From Leptobacterium sp964389205 (GTDB lineage: Bacteria > Bacteroidota > Bacteroidia > Flavobacteriales > Flavobacteriaceae): a stretch of DNA of 55,361 bases. Every line of letters begins with the position of its first letter. Within the stretch, counting starts at the first letter, position 1. Below, in pieces: positions 35,289 through 44,042 of the stretch. The notes beneath the pieces were generated by a model that was not told the DNA's origin, did no database searches, and saw only the letters and a list, made by a program, of their open reading frames with translations. The DNA lies in NCBI GenBank assembly GCA_964389205.1, contig CAYMDH010000021.1:1-55361 (forward strand), given 5' to 3'. Position numbers and translations under genes: made by a program.

Positions 35289-37762
35289 TTGCTATTTTGA
35301 AATATCATCATTCGTTACTTATACTTTGTTTTCTATTATTAACACAATTTGCTAATTCGCAAACTGCTATAGTAAGAGGTGTTATATTAGACGAAAATAA
35401 TGCTCCTATTGAAGATGTAAATATTACTTATAAACAAGGAGGTACGCAATCCAACAAAAACGGATTTTATAAGTTAAGTATTCCAGCAAATATCCCTGTA
35501 ACCTTAACTTTTTCTCATATTTCTCACAAAAAAGTAGTTTTAAAATTAATTTTAACAGATGGTGAAGAGTATGAGTTTAATCCCGTATTAAAGGTAAATA
35601 TTGAACAAATAGATGAAGTTGTTCTAACATTAAAAGGTCGGAAAAATGTAGAAGGCATTGTAAATATATCTCCTGAACAGATTCGACTAATTCCTGGCGC
35701 CAATGCTGGAGTTGAAAATATATTAAAATCATTACCGGGGGTAAATTCAAATAATGAACTAAGTACACAATATTCTGTAAGAGGTGGCAATTTTGATGAC
35801 AATTTAGTTTATGTAAATGAAATTGAGGTATACCGCCCTTTTTTAATACGATCTGGACAACAAGAAGGGTTTAGTTTTGTTAATAGTGATTTGATTCAAA
35901 ATGTATCATTTTCTGCTGGAGGATTTCAAGCAAAATATGGGGATAAATTATCTTCTGTTCTAGATGTTACCTATAAAACACCTGTTACTTTTGCTGCAAG
36001 TTTAAACCTAAGTTTGCTTGGGGGAAGTGCTTCTTTAGAAACTATTTCAAAAAATGGAAAATTTTCTACTATAACAGGACTTAGATATAGAGATAATAGT
36101 CTATTGGTAAACAGTCGTCAAACAGAAGCTATTTTCACTCCTGCTTTTGGTGACATTCAGAGTTTGCTAACATATAAATTTTCTAGCAAATTTCATCTTA
36201 GTGTATTAGGAAATTTTTCTATCAATGATTATGATTTTCAACCTTTAACAAGGCAAACAAATTTTGGAACAGTAGCAGATCCTATAGCACTTTTAGTTGA
36301 ATTTGAAGGTCGAGAAGAAGATCAGTATAGAACCATTTTTGGAGCTTTTAAAGCAAATTATTTTATAAATGATGATTTAACACTAAAGCTAATTGGCTCT
36401 ACATATCAAACCACCGAAGAGGAAAACTTTGATATTCTGGCAGAGTATAGCTTGGGGGCTGTAAATACAGATCTGGGAAGTGAAGATTTAGGAGATGTTG
36501 CTTTTGCTGAAGCTGCTGGTGCTCAATTAAGCAGTGCCAGAAATGAATACGATGCTTTAATATTTAATATTGAGCATAAAGGAAACTACACTAAAAAAGG
36601 GCATCAAATAGATTGGGGGCTAAAATACACTCATGAAGATATAAGAGATCGATTACAAGAGTTTGAAATTATTGACTCTGCAGGCTTTTCTATTCGCCCT
36701 CCTCTTGGCGATTTTGATAATGATGAACCGCTTATTCCTTTCGATGCACCTCTAGAAGCCTTTCAAAGTGTTAGGGCTACTAATTTTGTAAATATTGATC
36801 GAGTTTCTGCATTTTTACAGTGGAGTAAGCGAAGTTATATTGGCAAGCATGAAGTCTGGTTAAATGCAGGAGTAAGAGCTCAAAACTGGAATGTTAGCGG
36901 CGTTAATATAGAAAGTACTTCACAAACTGTTGTAAGCCCAAGAGTTCAGTTTGCTATTAAACCCAACTGGAATAAAGACATGGTTTTTAGGATTGCAGGA
37001 GGTTTCTATCATCAACCACCATCGTATAGGGAATTAAGAGATTCTATAGGGACCATACAGTCTGATGTAAAAGCGCAACAATCTATTGACATTGTACTAG
37101 GGAATGATTATAGCTTTAAATTATGGAATCGTCCATTCAAATTAACTTCTGAAGCGTATTATAAAAATTTAACTGATGTTAATATATATACCCTAGAAAA
37201 TGTACGCATACGATATAGAGCGCGTAATAACGCAACTGCATTTGCGTATGGATTGGATCTTAGATTAAATGGTGAATTTGTTCCAGGTACAGAATCTTGG
37301 GTGAGTATAGGCTATCTTAAAACGGAAGAAAATGATAATAACAGTGGATTTATTGCGAGGCCAACGGATCAACGTTTAAAATTTGCTGTATTATTTCAAG
37401 ATTATGTCCCAAAAATTCCAGACTTAAAATTGTATTTAAATTTAGTTTACAACACTGGCTTACCAACCGGATCTCCAGATTTTGCCAACCCTTCTGAATT
37501 TCAGAATAGATTGCGTGACTTTAGAAGAGTTGATTTAGGAGTTTCTTATGTATTGGCAGATCAGCAAAAACAATTTGGTAAAGGTCATTGGTTACATGCT
37601 TTTAAAGATTTGAGTTTTGGCTTTGAAATTTATAATCTTTTTGATAATCAAAACGCAATAACCAGTACCTTTGTACGAGATGTGAGATCTCAAAATCAAT
37701 TTAGTGTCCCCAATTTTTTAACCGGAAGAGTATTTAATGTTAAATTAGGAATGCGTTTTTAA
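35285..37762 (+). CDS. TonB-dependent receptor with carboxypeptidase-regulatory domain
   Basis: 825 aa. A signal peptide (about 1-26) is followed by a CarboxypepD_reg-like domain (about 28-110, VRGVILDENNAPIEDVNITY), a plug domain (about 130-235, NILKSLPGVNSNNELSTQYSV, then RGGNFDDNLVYVNEIEVYRP) and an outer-membrane beta barrel ending in the aromatic residue of LGMRF. The substrate is unknown; there is no SusD-like partner, so it is not a standard glycan uptake pair. The ATGA overlap with the M23 peptidase gene and the CsgG-like gene just after it suggest an envelope-maintenance operon rather than nutrient uptake. Confidence 0.92.
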   Translation: MIAILKYHHSLLILCFLLLTQFANSQTAIVRGVILDENNAPIEDVNITYKQGGTQSNKNGFYKLSIPANIPVTLTFSHISHKKVVLKLILTDGEEYEFNPVLKVNIEQIDEVVLTLKGRKNVEGIVNISPEQIRLIPGANAGVENILKSLPGVNSNNELSTQYSVRGGNFDDNLVYVNEIEVYRPFLIRSGQQEGFSFVNSDLIQNVSFSAGGFQAKYGDKLSSVLDVTYKTPVTFAASLNLSLLGGSASLETISKNGKFSTITGLRYRDNSLLVNSRQTEAIFTPAFGDIQSLLTYKFSSKFHLSVLGNFSINDYDFQPLTRQTNFGTVADPIALLVEFEGREEDQYRTIFGAFKANYFINDDLTLKLIGSTYQTTEEENFDILAEYSLGAVNTDLGSEDLGDVAFAEAAGAQLSSARNEYDALIFNIEHKGNYTKKGHQIDWGLKYTHEDIRDRLQEFEIIDSAGFSIRPPLGDFDNDEPLIPFDAPLEAFQSVRATNFVNIDRVSAFLQWSKRSYIGKHEVWLNAGVRAQNWNVSGVNIESTSQTVVSPRVQFAIKPNWNKDMVFRIAGGFYHQPPSYRELRDSIGTIQSDVKAQQSIDIVLGNDYSFKLWNRPFKLTSEAYYKNLTDVNIYTLENVRIRYRARNNATAFAYGLDLRLNGEFVPGTESWVSIGYLKTEENDNNSGFIARPTDQRLKFAVLFQDYVPKIPDLKLYLNLVYNTGLPTGSPDFANPSEFQNRLRDFRRVDLGVSYVLADQQKQFGKGHWLHAFKDLSFGFEIYNLFDNQNAITSTFVRDVRSQNQFSVPNFLTGRVFNVKLGMRF

Positions 37763-37763
37763 A

Positions 37764-38429
37764 ATGAAAAAAGTTTTAGGGATTATTTTTTTGATGTTTG
37801 TTTTAAATAGTAATGCACAAAAAACAACTATTTATGAGCATCGCGAATTTAAAGAATTGAGTGGTGATCATGCTACTTTAGCGATCATTCCATTTCTTGC
37901 TTCACTAGAATTAGAAGATCAAGAAATCTCGAGAATTACTCTTATACAATTAGAAAAAAGAGAAGGAAAAGCAGTTCAAAATGCATTAGAAAATTATTTT
38001 TTAAGAAGAAAAGCAAAAAAAAGATTCTCTGTAGAATTTCAAGATATCAAAAACACAAATGCAATTCTTGCTAAAAACGGAATTTCTATTGATAATATTG
38101 ACATTTATACTACTCAAGAATTATGTAAAATTCTTAACGTTGATGGTATTATTAGTGGCAATTTATCCTTAAATACTTTAATTTCTGAAAGTGTACCAGA
38201 ACTAGGTTTATTATCAATCATCTTAGGGAAATCAAATTTTGGACGTATTGCTATTAAAATTAGTGATGGACAAACTGGGAAATTATTGTGGAAATATGAA
38301 AAAACCATTACTCGAAAGTCTGGTAAAAACACAAATTCTATTATAGAGGGGATGATGAAAAATGCTGCAAGAAAATTTCCCTACGATCGTGAAAGAGAAC
38401 GAAGAGAAAAAAATCGAAAGAAAAATTAA
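37764..38429 (+). CDS. Exported CsgG/LpoB-like periplasmic protein
   Basis: 221 aa with a signal peptide (about 1-18, ending SNAQ). The C-terminal half has the pattern of CsgG/TolB-N-like folds (ELCKILNVDGIISGNLSL, then IAIKISDGQTGKLLWKYEKT). The C-terminal tail is very basic (DRERERREKNRKKN). It starts one base after the receptor stop, so it belongs to the M23/receptor operon. Its stop overlaps the end of the convergent cysteine desulfurase gene by 4 nt. Function is not known; the fold assignment is tentative. Confidence 0.7.
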   Translation: MKKVLGIIFLMFVLNSNAQKTTIYEHREFKELSGDHATLAIIPFLASLELEDQEISRITLIQLEKREGKAVQNALENYFLRRKAKKRFSVEFQDIKNTNAILAKNGISIDNIDIYTTQELCKILNVDGIISGNLSLNTLISESVPELGLLSIILGKSNFGRIAIKISDGQTGKLLWKYEKTITRKSGKNTNSIIEGMMKNAARKFPYDRERERREKNRKKN

Positions 38430-39574
38430 TTCTCTGAAAATTCTTTTAATACATTCATTACATAATCAATTTCATCTTTAGTATTAAATTTAGAAAATGA
38501 AAAACGAATTGCAGTTTTTTCAAGATCTTTAGCTGGTAAAATAGCATTTAAAACATGTGACCCCATATTACTTCCTGATTGGCAGGCACTTCCTTTAGAA
38601 CATGCAATTCCGTTTATATCCATATGGAACAGTAAAATTTGCGTTTTTTGTTCATCAAATGGTAGTGTAACATTAATTAAAGTATAGGTACTTTTGATGG
38701 CATCTTCACAGCTTCCATTAAATTTAGCAACTGGAAAAGTTTTTTTTATCTTTTCTATAAAATACATCTTTAGTTCACTTATGTATTTTCGTTCTTCTAT
38801 TAAATTATCATATGCCAAAACAAAAGAAGTTTCTAATCCTACTATATTATGAAATGATTCTGTCCCTGCTCGATATCCTCTTTCTTGTTCTCCACCATAG
38901 ATCATTGGTTTCAATCCAGAATTTTTTCTAATAAATGCAAAACCCACTCCTTTGGGGCCGTGAAATTTATGAGCTGCTGCTGCTAAAAAATCTACTTTTG
39001 TTTTTTGAAGGTCCCATTCCCAGTGTCCTATTGATTGAACTGCATCAGAATGGAAAAAGGCATTATGTTTTTTACAGATAGCAACCACTCGCTCTATATC
39101 TATTATATTTCCAATTTCATTATTAACATGCATTAAACTCACTAACTTCTTTGAATTATCTGCTGCTAATAGATTAGACAAATCTTCTAAATCTGGGCTG
39201 CCTTCTTTATCAAGAGCTACATATTTTATAGCAATCTTATGGGTATTTGCCAATTGCTCTATAGTGTGTAATACAGCATGATGTTCTGTACGGGCTGTAA
39301 CAATAGTTTTCACATTTAAATCTTTTACCGCACCCTGTAATATCATATTATCTGCTTCAGTTCCTCCAGAAGTAAAGATGATTTCTGATGGATGGGCATT
39401 TAAATATTTAGCAATGGTTTTTCTTGATTTTTCTATCAATGTTTTTGACGATCTTCCAAAACTATGACTAGATGAAGGGTTTCCATAAAACTCTTTAAGA
39501 GAGGTTTGCATTTTGTCTATTACCTCATCTCTGATCTGCGTTGTAGCTGCATTATCGAAATACACTTTTCTCAT
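38426..39574 (-). CDS. Cysteine desulfurase (NifS/IscS family)
   Basis: 382 aa. PLP enzyme that removes sulfur from cysteine for Fe-S clusters or tRNA thiolation. Seen: YFDNAATTQIRDEV at the start, FTSGGTEADNMIL, HSDAVQSIGHWEWD, the PLP Lys in AAAHKFHGPKGVGF and the catalytic Cys loop GIACSKGSACQSGS. The loop and size fit the IscS/NifS class rather than SufS. No scaffold gene (IscU/NifU) is adjacent, so the acceptor is unknown. Confidence 0.94.
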   Translation of the reverse strand: MRKVYFDNAATTQIRDEVIDKMQTSLKEFYGNPSSSHSFGRSSKTLIEKSRKTIAKYLNAHPSEIIFTSGGTEADNMILQGAVKDLNVKTIVTARTEHHAVLHTIEQLANTHKIAIKYVALDKEGSPDLEDLSNLLAADNSKKLVSLMHVNNEIGNIIDIERVVAICKKHNAFFHSDAVQSIGHWEWDLQKTKVDFLAAAAHKFHGPKGVGFAFIRKNSGLKPMIYGGEQERGYRAGTESFHNIVGLETSFVLAYDNLIEERKYISELKMYFIEKIKKTFPVAKFNGSCEDAIKSTYTLINVTLPFDEQKTQILLFHMDINGIACSKGSACQSGSNMGSHVLNAILPAKDLEKTAIRFSFSKFNTKDEIDYVMNVLKEFSEN

Positions 39575-39639
39575 ACGGTGTAAAAATAAATCAAATAAAA
39601 TTATTCTTTATATTTTTCGTTATAAACTCACTTTTACAT

Positions 39640-39647
39640 TACTTTTG
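39640..39647 (+). promoter_or_regulatory. -7 box close to the lipoprotein start codon
   Basis: TACTTTTG matches TAnnTTTG exactly and ends only 5 bp before the ATG at 39653. Transcription would start at or within a base or two of the start codon, so the mRNA may be leaderless. Confidence 0.5.
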
Positions 39648-39652
39648 TTACT

Positions 39653-40579
39653 ATGAAGAAAGGTATTATAAAAAAATTATGGCCTGTTTTTTCCATGCTA
39701 TTTCTATGCGGATGCGATGGAGATTTAATTGTTGATGAAATTGATTTTAGCTCTGCATCTATTGAGACCTGCACTACTAATAGTTCTCTATTATTTCAAA
39801 TTAATGGTAGTGAAGCAATCATTTTAAATGTCCCTGATAATTTTATTCAAAATGAAGTCACTGATCAGGAAGGCATAACAAGTAGTATCCCTGGACAATC
39901 ACAGTTTTTTTATCGTTTGTATTCTGCAAATGTATCTCAATCTTTTTTTTGCAGTGAATTAGTTCCTTCTTCTCCTACTGTTACAGATGAATTAGAAGCT
40001 ACTAATGGCACAGTTACCTTAGTAACACAACAATTTGTAGAGAACAATGCAAGTATCCTTGTAAATACAATAAATATAAATAATCTCGTTTTGTTAAATG
40101 ATAATGGAGAGCGTCTAATAGATTCTGATTTTAATTTTGGAGAAACAATTGTATCAAATGGAGCTGGTGCAGCATTTGACACAGGGAATCTTCAAATATG
40201 TCCTACAGATCCTTCATTGCTATTTAATATTAATGAAAATCAAGCCATAGTTGTAGATTTACCTGACGGCATTATCATGAATCAAGAAACTGCTCCGGAA
40301 GGTGTCGATGCAATTATAGAAAATGGTGCAACGTTACGCTATTTTATTTTTGAAGATCCCATTGCTTCAGACTTTTTTTGTACCAACCTTCAACCAGATA
40401 CTGCTCAAGCAATTGCCTCTGCAGGTACTATTAATGTAGTTACTACAGAAACTATTATTGATGGAATCACCTCCTTTAGTCATTCAATAACCGTTAGCGA
40501 TCTAGTTTTATTAAATGATAGAGATATGCCGTTACTAGGTACCAATATAAGCTTAGGAAATGTGAGTACTTCAAATTAA
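39653..40579 (+). CDS. Lipoprotein with two homologous halves
   Basis: 308 aa. A signal peptide with lipobox LCGC (Cys21) is followed by two repeats of about 140 residues. Repeat 1 starts ETCTTNSSLLFQINGSEAII and repeat 2 LQICPTDPSLLFNINENQAI; both contain a nearby FF/FFC motif (SQSFFCSELVPSSP; SDFFCTNLQPDT) and end with L-V-L-L-N-D (VLLNDNGERL; VLLNDRDMPL). The two halves are clearly a tandem duplication. I know no named family; it is a surface or periplasmic lipoprotein. The stop overlaps the convergent Smr gene by 4 nt. Confidence 0.8.
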   Translation: MKKGIIKKLWPVFSMLFLCGCDGDLIVDEIDFSSASIETCTTNSSLLFQINGSEAIILNVPDNFIQNEVTDQEGITSSIPGQSQFFYRLYSANVSQSFFCSELVPSSPTVTDELEATNGTVTLVTQQFVENNASILVNTININNLVLLNDNGERLIDSDFNFGETIVSNGAGAAFDTGNLQICPTDPSLLFNINENQAIVVDLPDGIIMNQETAPEGVDAIIENGATLRYFIFEDPIASDFFCTNLQPDTAQAIASAGTINVVTTETIIDGITSFSHSITVSDLVLLNDRDMPLLGTNISLGNVSTSN

Positions 40580-41124
40580 TTATTTTGAAAAATATATACT
40601 TCAGTTGCTCCTAAACCATATCGTTGATAATCTGCATCGTAAAATTTAACTTGATCGTACCTTCCAAATAAATATTCAAGCTCTAATTTTAAAACACCCT
40701 CTCCTACTCCGTGAATAAAAACAACTTTTTGTATTCTATTTTTTATAGCAAATTCTAATTTATGCTTAGCGGTATCTAATTGCAATTGTAGCATATCATA
40801 ATTACTCATTCTGTTAGAAGAAGCTGTCAATTGATGAATATGCAAATCTACCTCCATTTTAGGAGCCGAACGTTCTTTGGGTTTTATTTTTATGGAGGTT
40901 TTCTTTTTTTTGTCAATTTTCTCATCGAGAATTTTTGCAACGTCTAAATTTGATACTTTTAGTATTGAAGTATCTGTTATTTTCATTAATTCATTCGTGA
41001 AAACTTCGATTTCAAAACCATCTTCCAATAAAACAACAACTTTTGTCTTATTTAATGAAATAACTGCTCCCTTTAAGGCATCATCAATAATTTCTACAGA
41101 ATCTCCTATTTTAAATTTTGTCAT
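40576..41124 (-). CDS. Smr/MutS2-C-domain protein
   Basis: 182 aa. An N-terminal KOW/Tudor-like beta domain (FKIGDSVEIIDDALKGAVIS, EDGFEIEVFTNELMKI) and a basic linker lead to a C-terminal Smr domain (about 90-180: MEVDLHIHQL, VFIHGVGEGVLKLELEYLF). Smr domains are nucleases or nucleic-acid binders related to the MutS2 C-terminus; the loop HGVGEG corresponds to the conserved H-G-x-G motif. It is probably cotranscribed with the small membrane gene upstream (41146-41355, 21-bp gap). Confidence 0.88.
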   Translation of the reverse strand: MTKFKIGDSVEIIDDALKGAVISLNKTKVVVLLEDGFEIEVFTNELMKITDTSILKVSNLDVAKILDEKIDKKKKTSIKIKPKERSAPKMEVDLHIHQLTASSNRMSNYDMLQLQLDTAKHKLEFAIKNRIQKVVFIHGVGEGVLKLELEYLFGRYDQVKFYDADYQRYGLGATEVYIFQNN

Positions 41125-41145
41125 TGTTTGATTGCTAGTATTTTA

Positions 41146-41355
41146 TCATGTATTTTCAGGAGGTTCTTCTTCATTTTTAATTTGCTTAGTCGAAATATTA
41201 AATAAACCGTACATAATCAACACGAAACCCGTAGTTTTTATAACTGTGTAATAGCCTTCATTTATAGGGTTTATCAAAAAAAGTAGTATAAAACCTGCTA
41301 TTACACACAATAAATACAGTATTTTAACCGTATTATACTCCGATAATCGATTCAT
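41146..41355 (-). CDS. Small two-helix membrane protein
   Basis: 69 aa with two predicted membrane helices (LYLLCVIAGFILLFLI and TVIKTTGFVLIMYGLF) and an acidic C-terminal tail (EEEPPENT). No family recognised. Located just upstream of the Smr gene on the same strand and divergent from the T9SS cargo gene. Confidence 0.7.
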   Translation of the reverse strand: MNRLSEYNTVKILYLLCVIAGFILLFLINPINEGYYTVIKTTGFVLIMYGLFNISTKQIKNEEEPPENT

Positions 41356-41372
41356 TCTAAAGAGTTTTGGAT

Positions 41373-41380
41373 TAATTTTG
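41373..41380 (+). promoter_or_regulatory. -7 box of the T9SS cargo gene
   Basis: TAATTTTG, an exact TAnnTTTG match, 49 bp before the chosen ATG at 41430. Confidence 0.55.
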
Positions 41381-41429
41381 TAAATTTACGAATGTATATT
41401 AAATTGCATTGAATTTAACCTCAAATACC

Positions 41430-43349
41430 ATGAAAAAATTAGTACTTATTGCCCTATTAGTCACTAGTTTCAGTTACGGACAGCTTCATGTTAGTAATGG
41501 ATCCTATTTATATGTAAATAACGAGCAAGTTTTTGTCGGCGATTTTGGAGATGCTGCTTCTGATATTAATTTAGAAGGAACTGCAACAGGACCACTTGCC
41601 TATTCTCAAGCTAATAATGGATATATTTTCCTTAGAAATCAAGGTCAATTATTCCAAACAACTACTGCTAACAGCACCTTAAATACTGGACTTGGTAAAA
41701 TTTCTATCTATCAAGAAGGTACTGCTAATGAATATACATTTAATTATTGGTCCAGCCCTGTACAAGACCCAACAGCGAACTTAGGAACTGGCTTCAATAC
41801 TACCATAGGGTTTTACGACCCAGATGTTGATGATTTAAATCCAACTGTTGCAGCTTTAATAGGTGGAGTAAATGGAAATGCTGCCCCTCTTCAGATAGCA
41901 TCATTTTGGTTATTTACATTTACTGGTGATTCTGGTGGAAACGCAACTGCTAACTTTGAACAAGTTGGAAGTTCTGATATTACAGGAGAATTTATTCCTC
42001 CTGGTTTTGGTTTTACGATGAAAGGTACTAATGGTACTAGTAGTGCCAACCCTGGAGATGCCCAACAATATGATTTTAGAGGTAGACCAAACACAGGTAC
42101 TATTAATGTTCCTGTATTTTTAGATCGTTTTACTTTTGTTGGAAACCCATATCCTTCGGCAATGGATGTTCAACAATTTTTATTAGATCCTGATAATTCA
42201 GAAATTGATGGAGCTGCTTACTTCTGGCAACAAGCACCAGCTACTACACATTTTATTACAGATTATGTTGGAGGATATGGAACGTATGTTCCTGCTCCTG
42301 CCGCAGGTCTTTTTACACCAGCTACTTTTACTACGTTTGATGTAGATGGAGTTTCTATTGGAGGTGCTCTAGGTATGGGAGCAGATTTGCCAAGACAGAT
42401 TATAACTGTTGCACAAGGTTTTTTTGTTTTTACTACCACAGATACAACTATAGATGCTGGTGTTGATGAAAATGTTACTTTTAAAAATGATTATCGTGTT
42501 TTTGTACAAGAAAGCGCTTCTACATCTGTTTTTCAGGGAATTGAAAAAGAAGATGATGTTTTATTACTATCAGGAAGAACTCAACAAAATTCTCAAGCCA
42601 CAATTGATGAAAACGAAGAAGCAATAGTAGATTATTCTATTTTACGTTTCGAAACTACTATAGGAAATGATGACTTAATTAAACCAATGGCGCTTTCCTT
42701 CTTTGATGGAGCAACAGACGGTTTTGATAGAACTGCAGATGGATTGGATATTTCTGGTTTAAGAAATACCGTTTATTGGCCTATAGAAGATAGAGAGTTT
42801 GTTATACAAGGAACGTTTTTTGATGTCGATAAAGAAATACCGCTTGCATTTAGAGCTCAAGATGAATCAGAATTCACAGTTCGAATTACTGAAAAAGAAA
42901 ATTTTAGTCAAACTATTCTAATATTTTTACTTGACAGAGAAACAGGTGAATCTCATAATATCACCGATCTTCCATATTCATTTACATTAGAAGAAGGAAC
43001 TTACGAAAATAGATTTGTCATTACTTTTAGACAAATTGAAGAAATAGATGATGATTCTAGTGATGATGATGTAATTGCTGAAAATTTTGGTCAAAACAAT
43101 GTACCATCACTTCAAGCATTTCAAGATAATATTATAAAACAATTATCTATCCAAAACGTCGCTAGTTTAAATGTAAGTACTATCACAATGTATGATGTTA
43201 CTGGTAAAATAATGTTTTCAGACAATCCTAATTCTATAAATCAAACATATACTTACGGAACAGGTCAATATAGTACAGGTATTTATATTGTAAATATCAG
43301 TGTAGAAGGCGGTGAAGATATTACTACAAAAATTGCTATAAATAATTAG
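41430..43349 (+). CDS. T9SS-secreted protein with type A sorting domain
   Basis: About 639 aa from the ATG at 41430 (MKKLVLIALLVTSFSYGQ, a good signal peptide); an upstream TTG at 41409 would put seven residues in front of it. The long beta-rich passenger (YTFNYWSSPVQDPT, FTFVGNPYPSAMDVQQFLLD) has the features of flavobacterial surface proteins. The last ~80 residues are a type IX secretion C-terminal domain (SLQAFQDN, TITMYDVTGKIMFSDNPN, YSTGIYIVNISVEGGEDITT, KIAINN). It is therefore exported to the surface or medium. Function of the passenger is unknown. An Asp-rich stretch (EIDDDSSDDD) separates the passenger from the sorting domain. Confidence 0.92.
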   Translation: MKKLVLIALLVTSFSYGQLHVSNGSYLYVNNEQVFVGDFGDAASDINLEGTATGPLAYSQANNGYIFLRNQGQLFQTTTANSTLNTGLGKISIYQEGTANEYTFNYWSSPVQDPTANLGTGFNTTIGFYDPDVDDLNPTVAALIGGVNGNAAPLQIASFWLFTFTGDSGGNATANFEQVGSSDITGEFIPPGFGFTMKGTNGTSSANPGDAQQYDFRGRPNTGTINVPVFLDRFTFVGNPYPSAMDVQQFLLDPDNSEIDGAAYFWQQAPATTHFITDYVGGYGTYVPAPAAGLFTPATFTTFDVDGVSIGGALGMGADLPRQIITVAQGFFVFTTTDTTIDAGVDENVTFKNDYRVFVQESASTSVFQGIEKEDDVLLLSGRTQQNSQATIDENEEAIVDYSILRFETTIGNDDLIKPMALSFFDGATDGFDRTADGLDISGLRNTVYWPIEDREFVIQGTFFDVDKEIPLAFRAQDESEFTVRITEKENFSQTILIFLLDRETGESHNITDLPYSFTLEEGTYENRFVITFRQIEEIDDDSSDDDVIAENFGQNNVPSLQAFQDNIIKQLSIQNVASLNVSTITMYDVTGKIMFSDNPNSINQTYTYGTGQYSTGIYIVNISVEGGEDITTKIAINN

Positions 43350-43357
43350 ATAACTCG

Positions 43358-43663
43358 ATGCCTATATTGTTACAACTAGAAGATTATATGCTTCCTTGTC
43401 TTAACAAAAGACTCTTTGGTATAGAATGTCCTGGTTGTGGCATACAAAGATCTTTATCATTATTATTAAAAGGTGAGTTTACCGCTGCTTTTTATATGTA
43501 CCCGGCTATCTATACGCTTTTATTACTTGCTAGCTTTTTAATTGTAAATTTATTTGTCAAGTTTAAGTATCAAAGTATTATAAAAATGAGTCTTATAATA
43601 TTAAATGTTTTAATTATTTTAGTAAGCTATTTTATTAAACTAAACCACATAAACCACCAATAA
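43358..43663 (+). CDS. DUF2752 membrane protein
   Basis: 101 aa. The DUF2752 signature ECPGCGIQRSLSLLLKGEF (about 24-42) has its CPxCG motif and precedes two membrane helices. An internal Met at residue 11 is an alternative start. DUF2752 proteins have no proven function. The gene starts 8 bp after the T9SS cargo gene and 2 bp before the next small gene, so the three form an operon. Confidence 0.88.
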   Translation: MPILLQLEDYMLPCLNKRLFGIECPGCGIQRSLSLLLKGEFTAAFYMYPAIYTLLLLASFLIVNLFVKFKYQSIIKMSLIILNVLIILVSYFIKLNHINHQ

Positions 43664-43665
43664 GT

Positions 43666-43989
43666 ATGGAAAAACAAAAATTACCTAATTCAACACTTAT
43701 ATTAGTATTTGGAATTATATCTATCATTACATGTTGTTGTTATGGTGTCATTGGATTAATTTTTGGAGTTATAGCACTTATTTTAGCTAATAAAGCAATT
43801 AAACTCTATAAAGAAGCTCCTGAAAGCTATGACGGATATAGCAATGTTAGTACAGGTAGAGTATTAGCCATTATAGGTATTATTCTTAATGTTATTTACC
43901 TAGGGACAACAATATACTTCTGGGTTACTTTAGGATCTGAAGGTATTCTAGAATGGCAACAAGAACTTCTTGAACAATACGGTGGGTAA
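43666..43989 (+). CDS. CCC-motif membrane protein (DUF4190-like)
   Basis: 107 aa with two predicted helices. A Cys-rich turn (IITCCCYGVIGLIFGVIALI) defines this flavobacterial CCC-motif family, followed by a helix (VLAIIGIILNVIYLGTTIYF). It starts two bases after DUF2752 and is followed by a strong terminator. Function unknown. Confidence 0.82.
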   Translation: MEKQKLPNSTLILVFGIISIITCCCYGVIGLIFGVIALILANKAIKLYKEAPESYDGYSNVSTGRVLAIIGIILNVIYLGTTIYFWVTLGSEGILEWQQELLEQYGG

Positions 43990-44009
43990 TACTACTGTAT
44001 TAGTAAAAT

Positions 44010-44037
44010 AAAAAAACCGCCAATTGGCGGTTTTTTT
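44010..44037. terminator. Bidirectional terminator before the ornithine aminotransferase gene end
   Basis: AAAAAAACCGCC - AATT - GGCGGTTTTTTT: a perfect 12-bp stem with T-tracts on both strands between convergent genes. Confidence 0.95.
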
Positions 44038-44042
44038 ATTGT

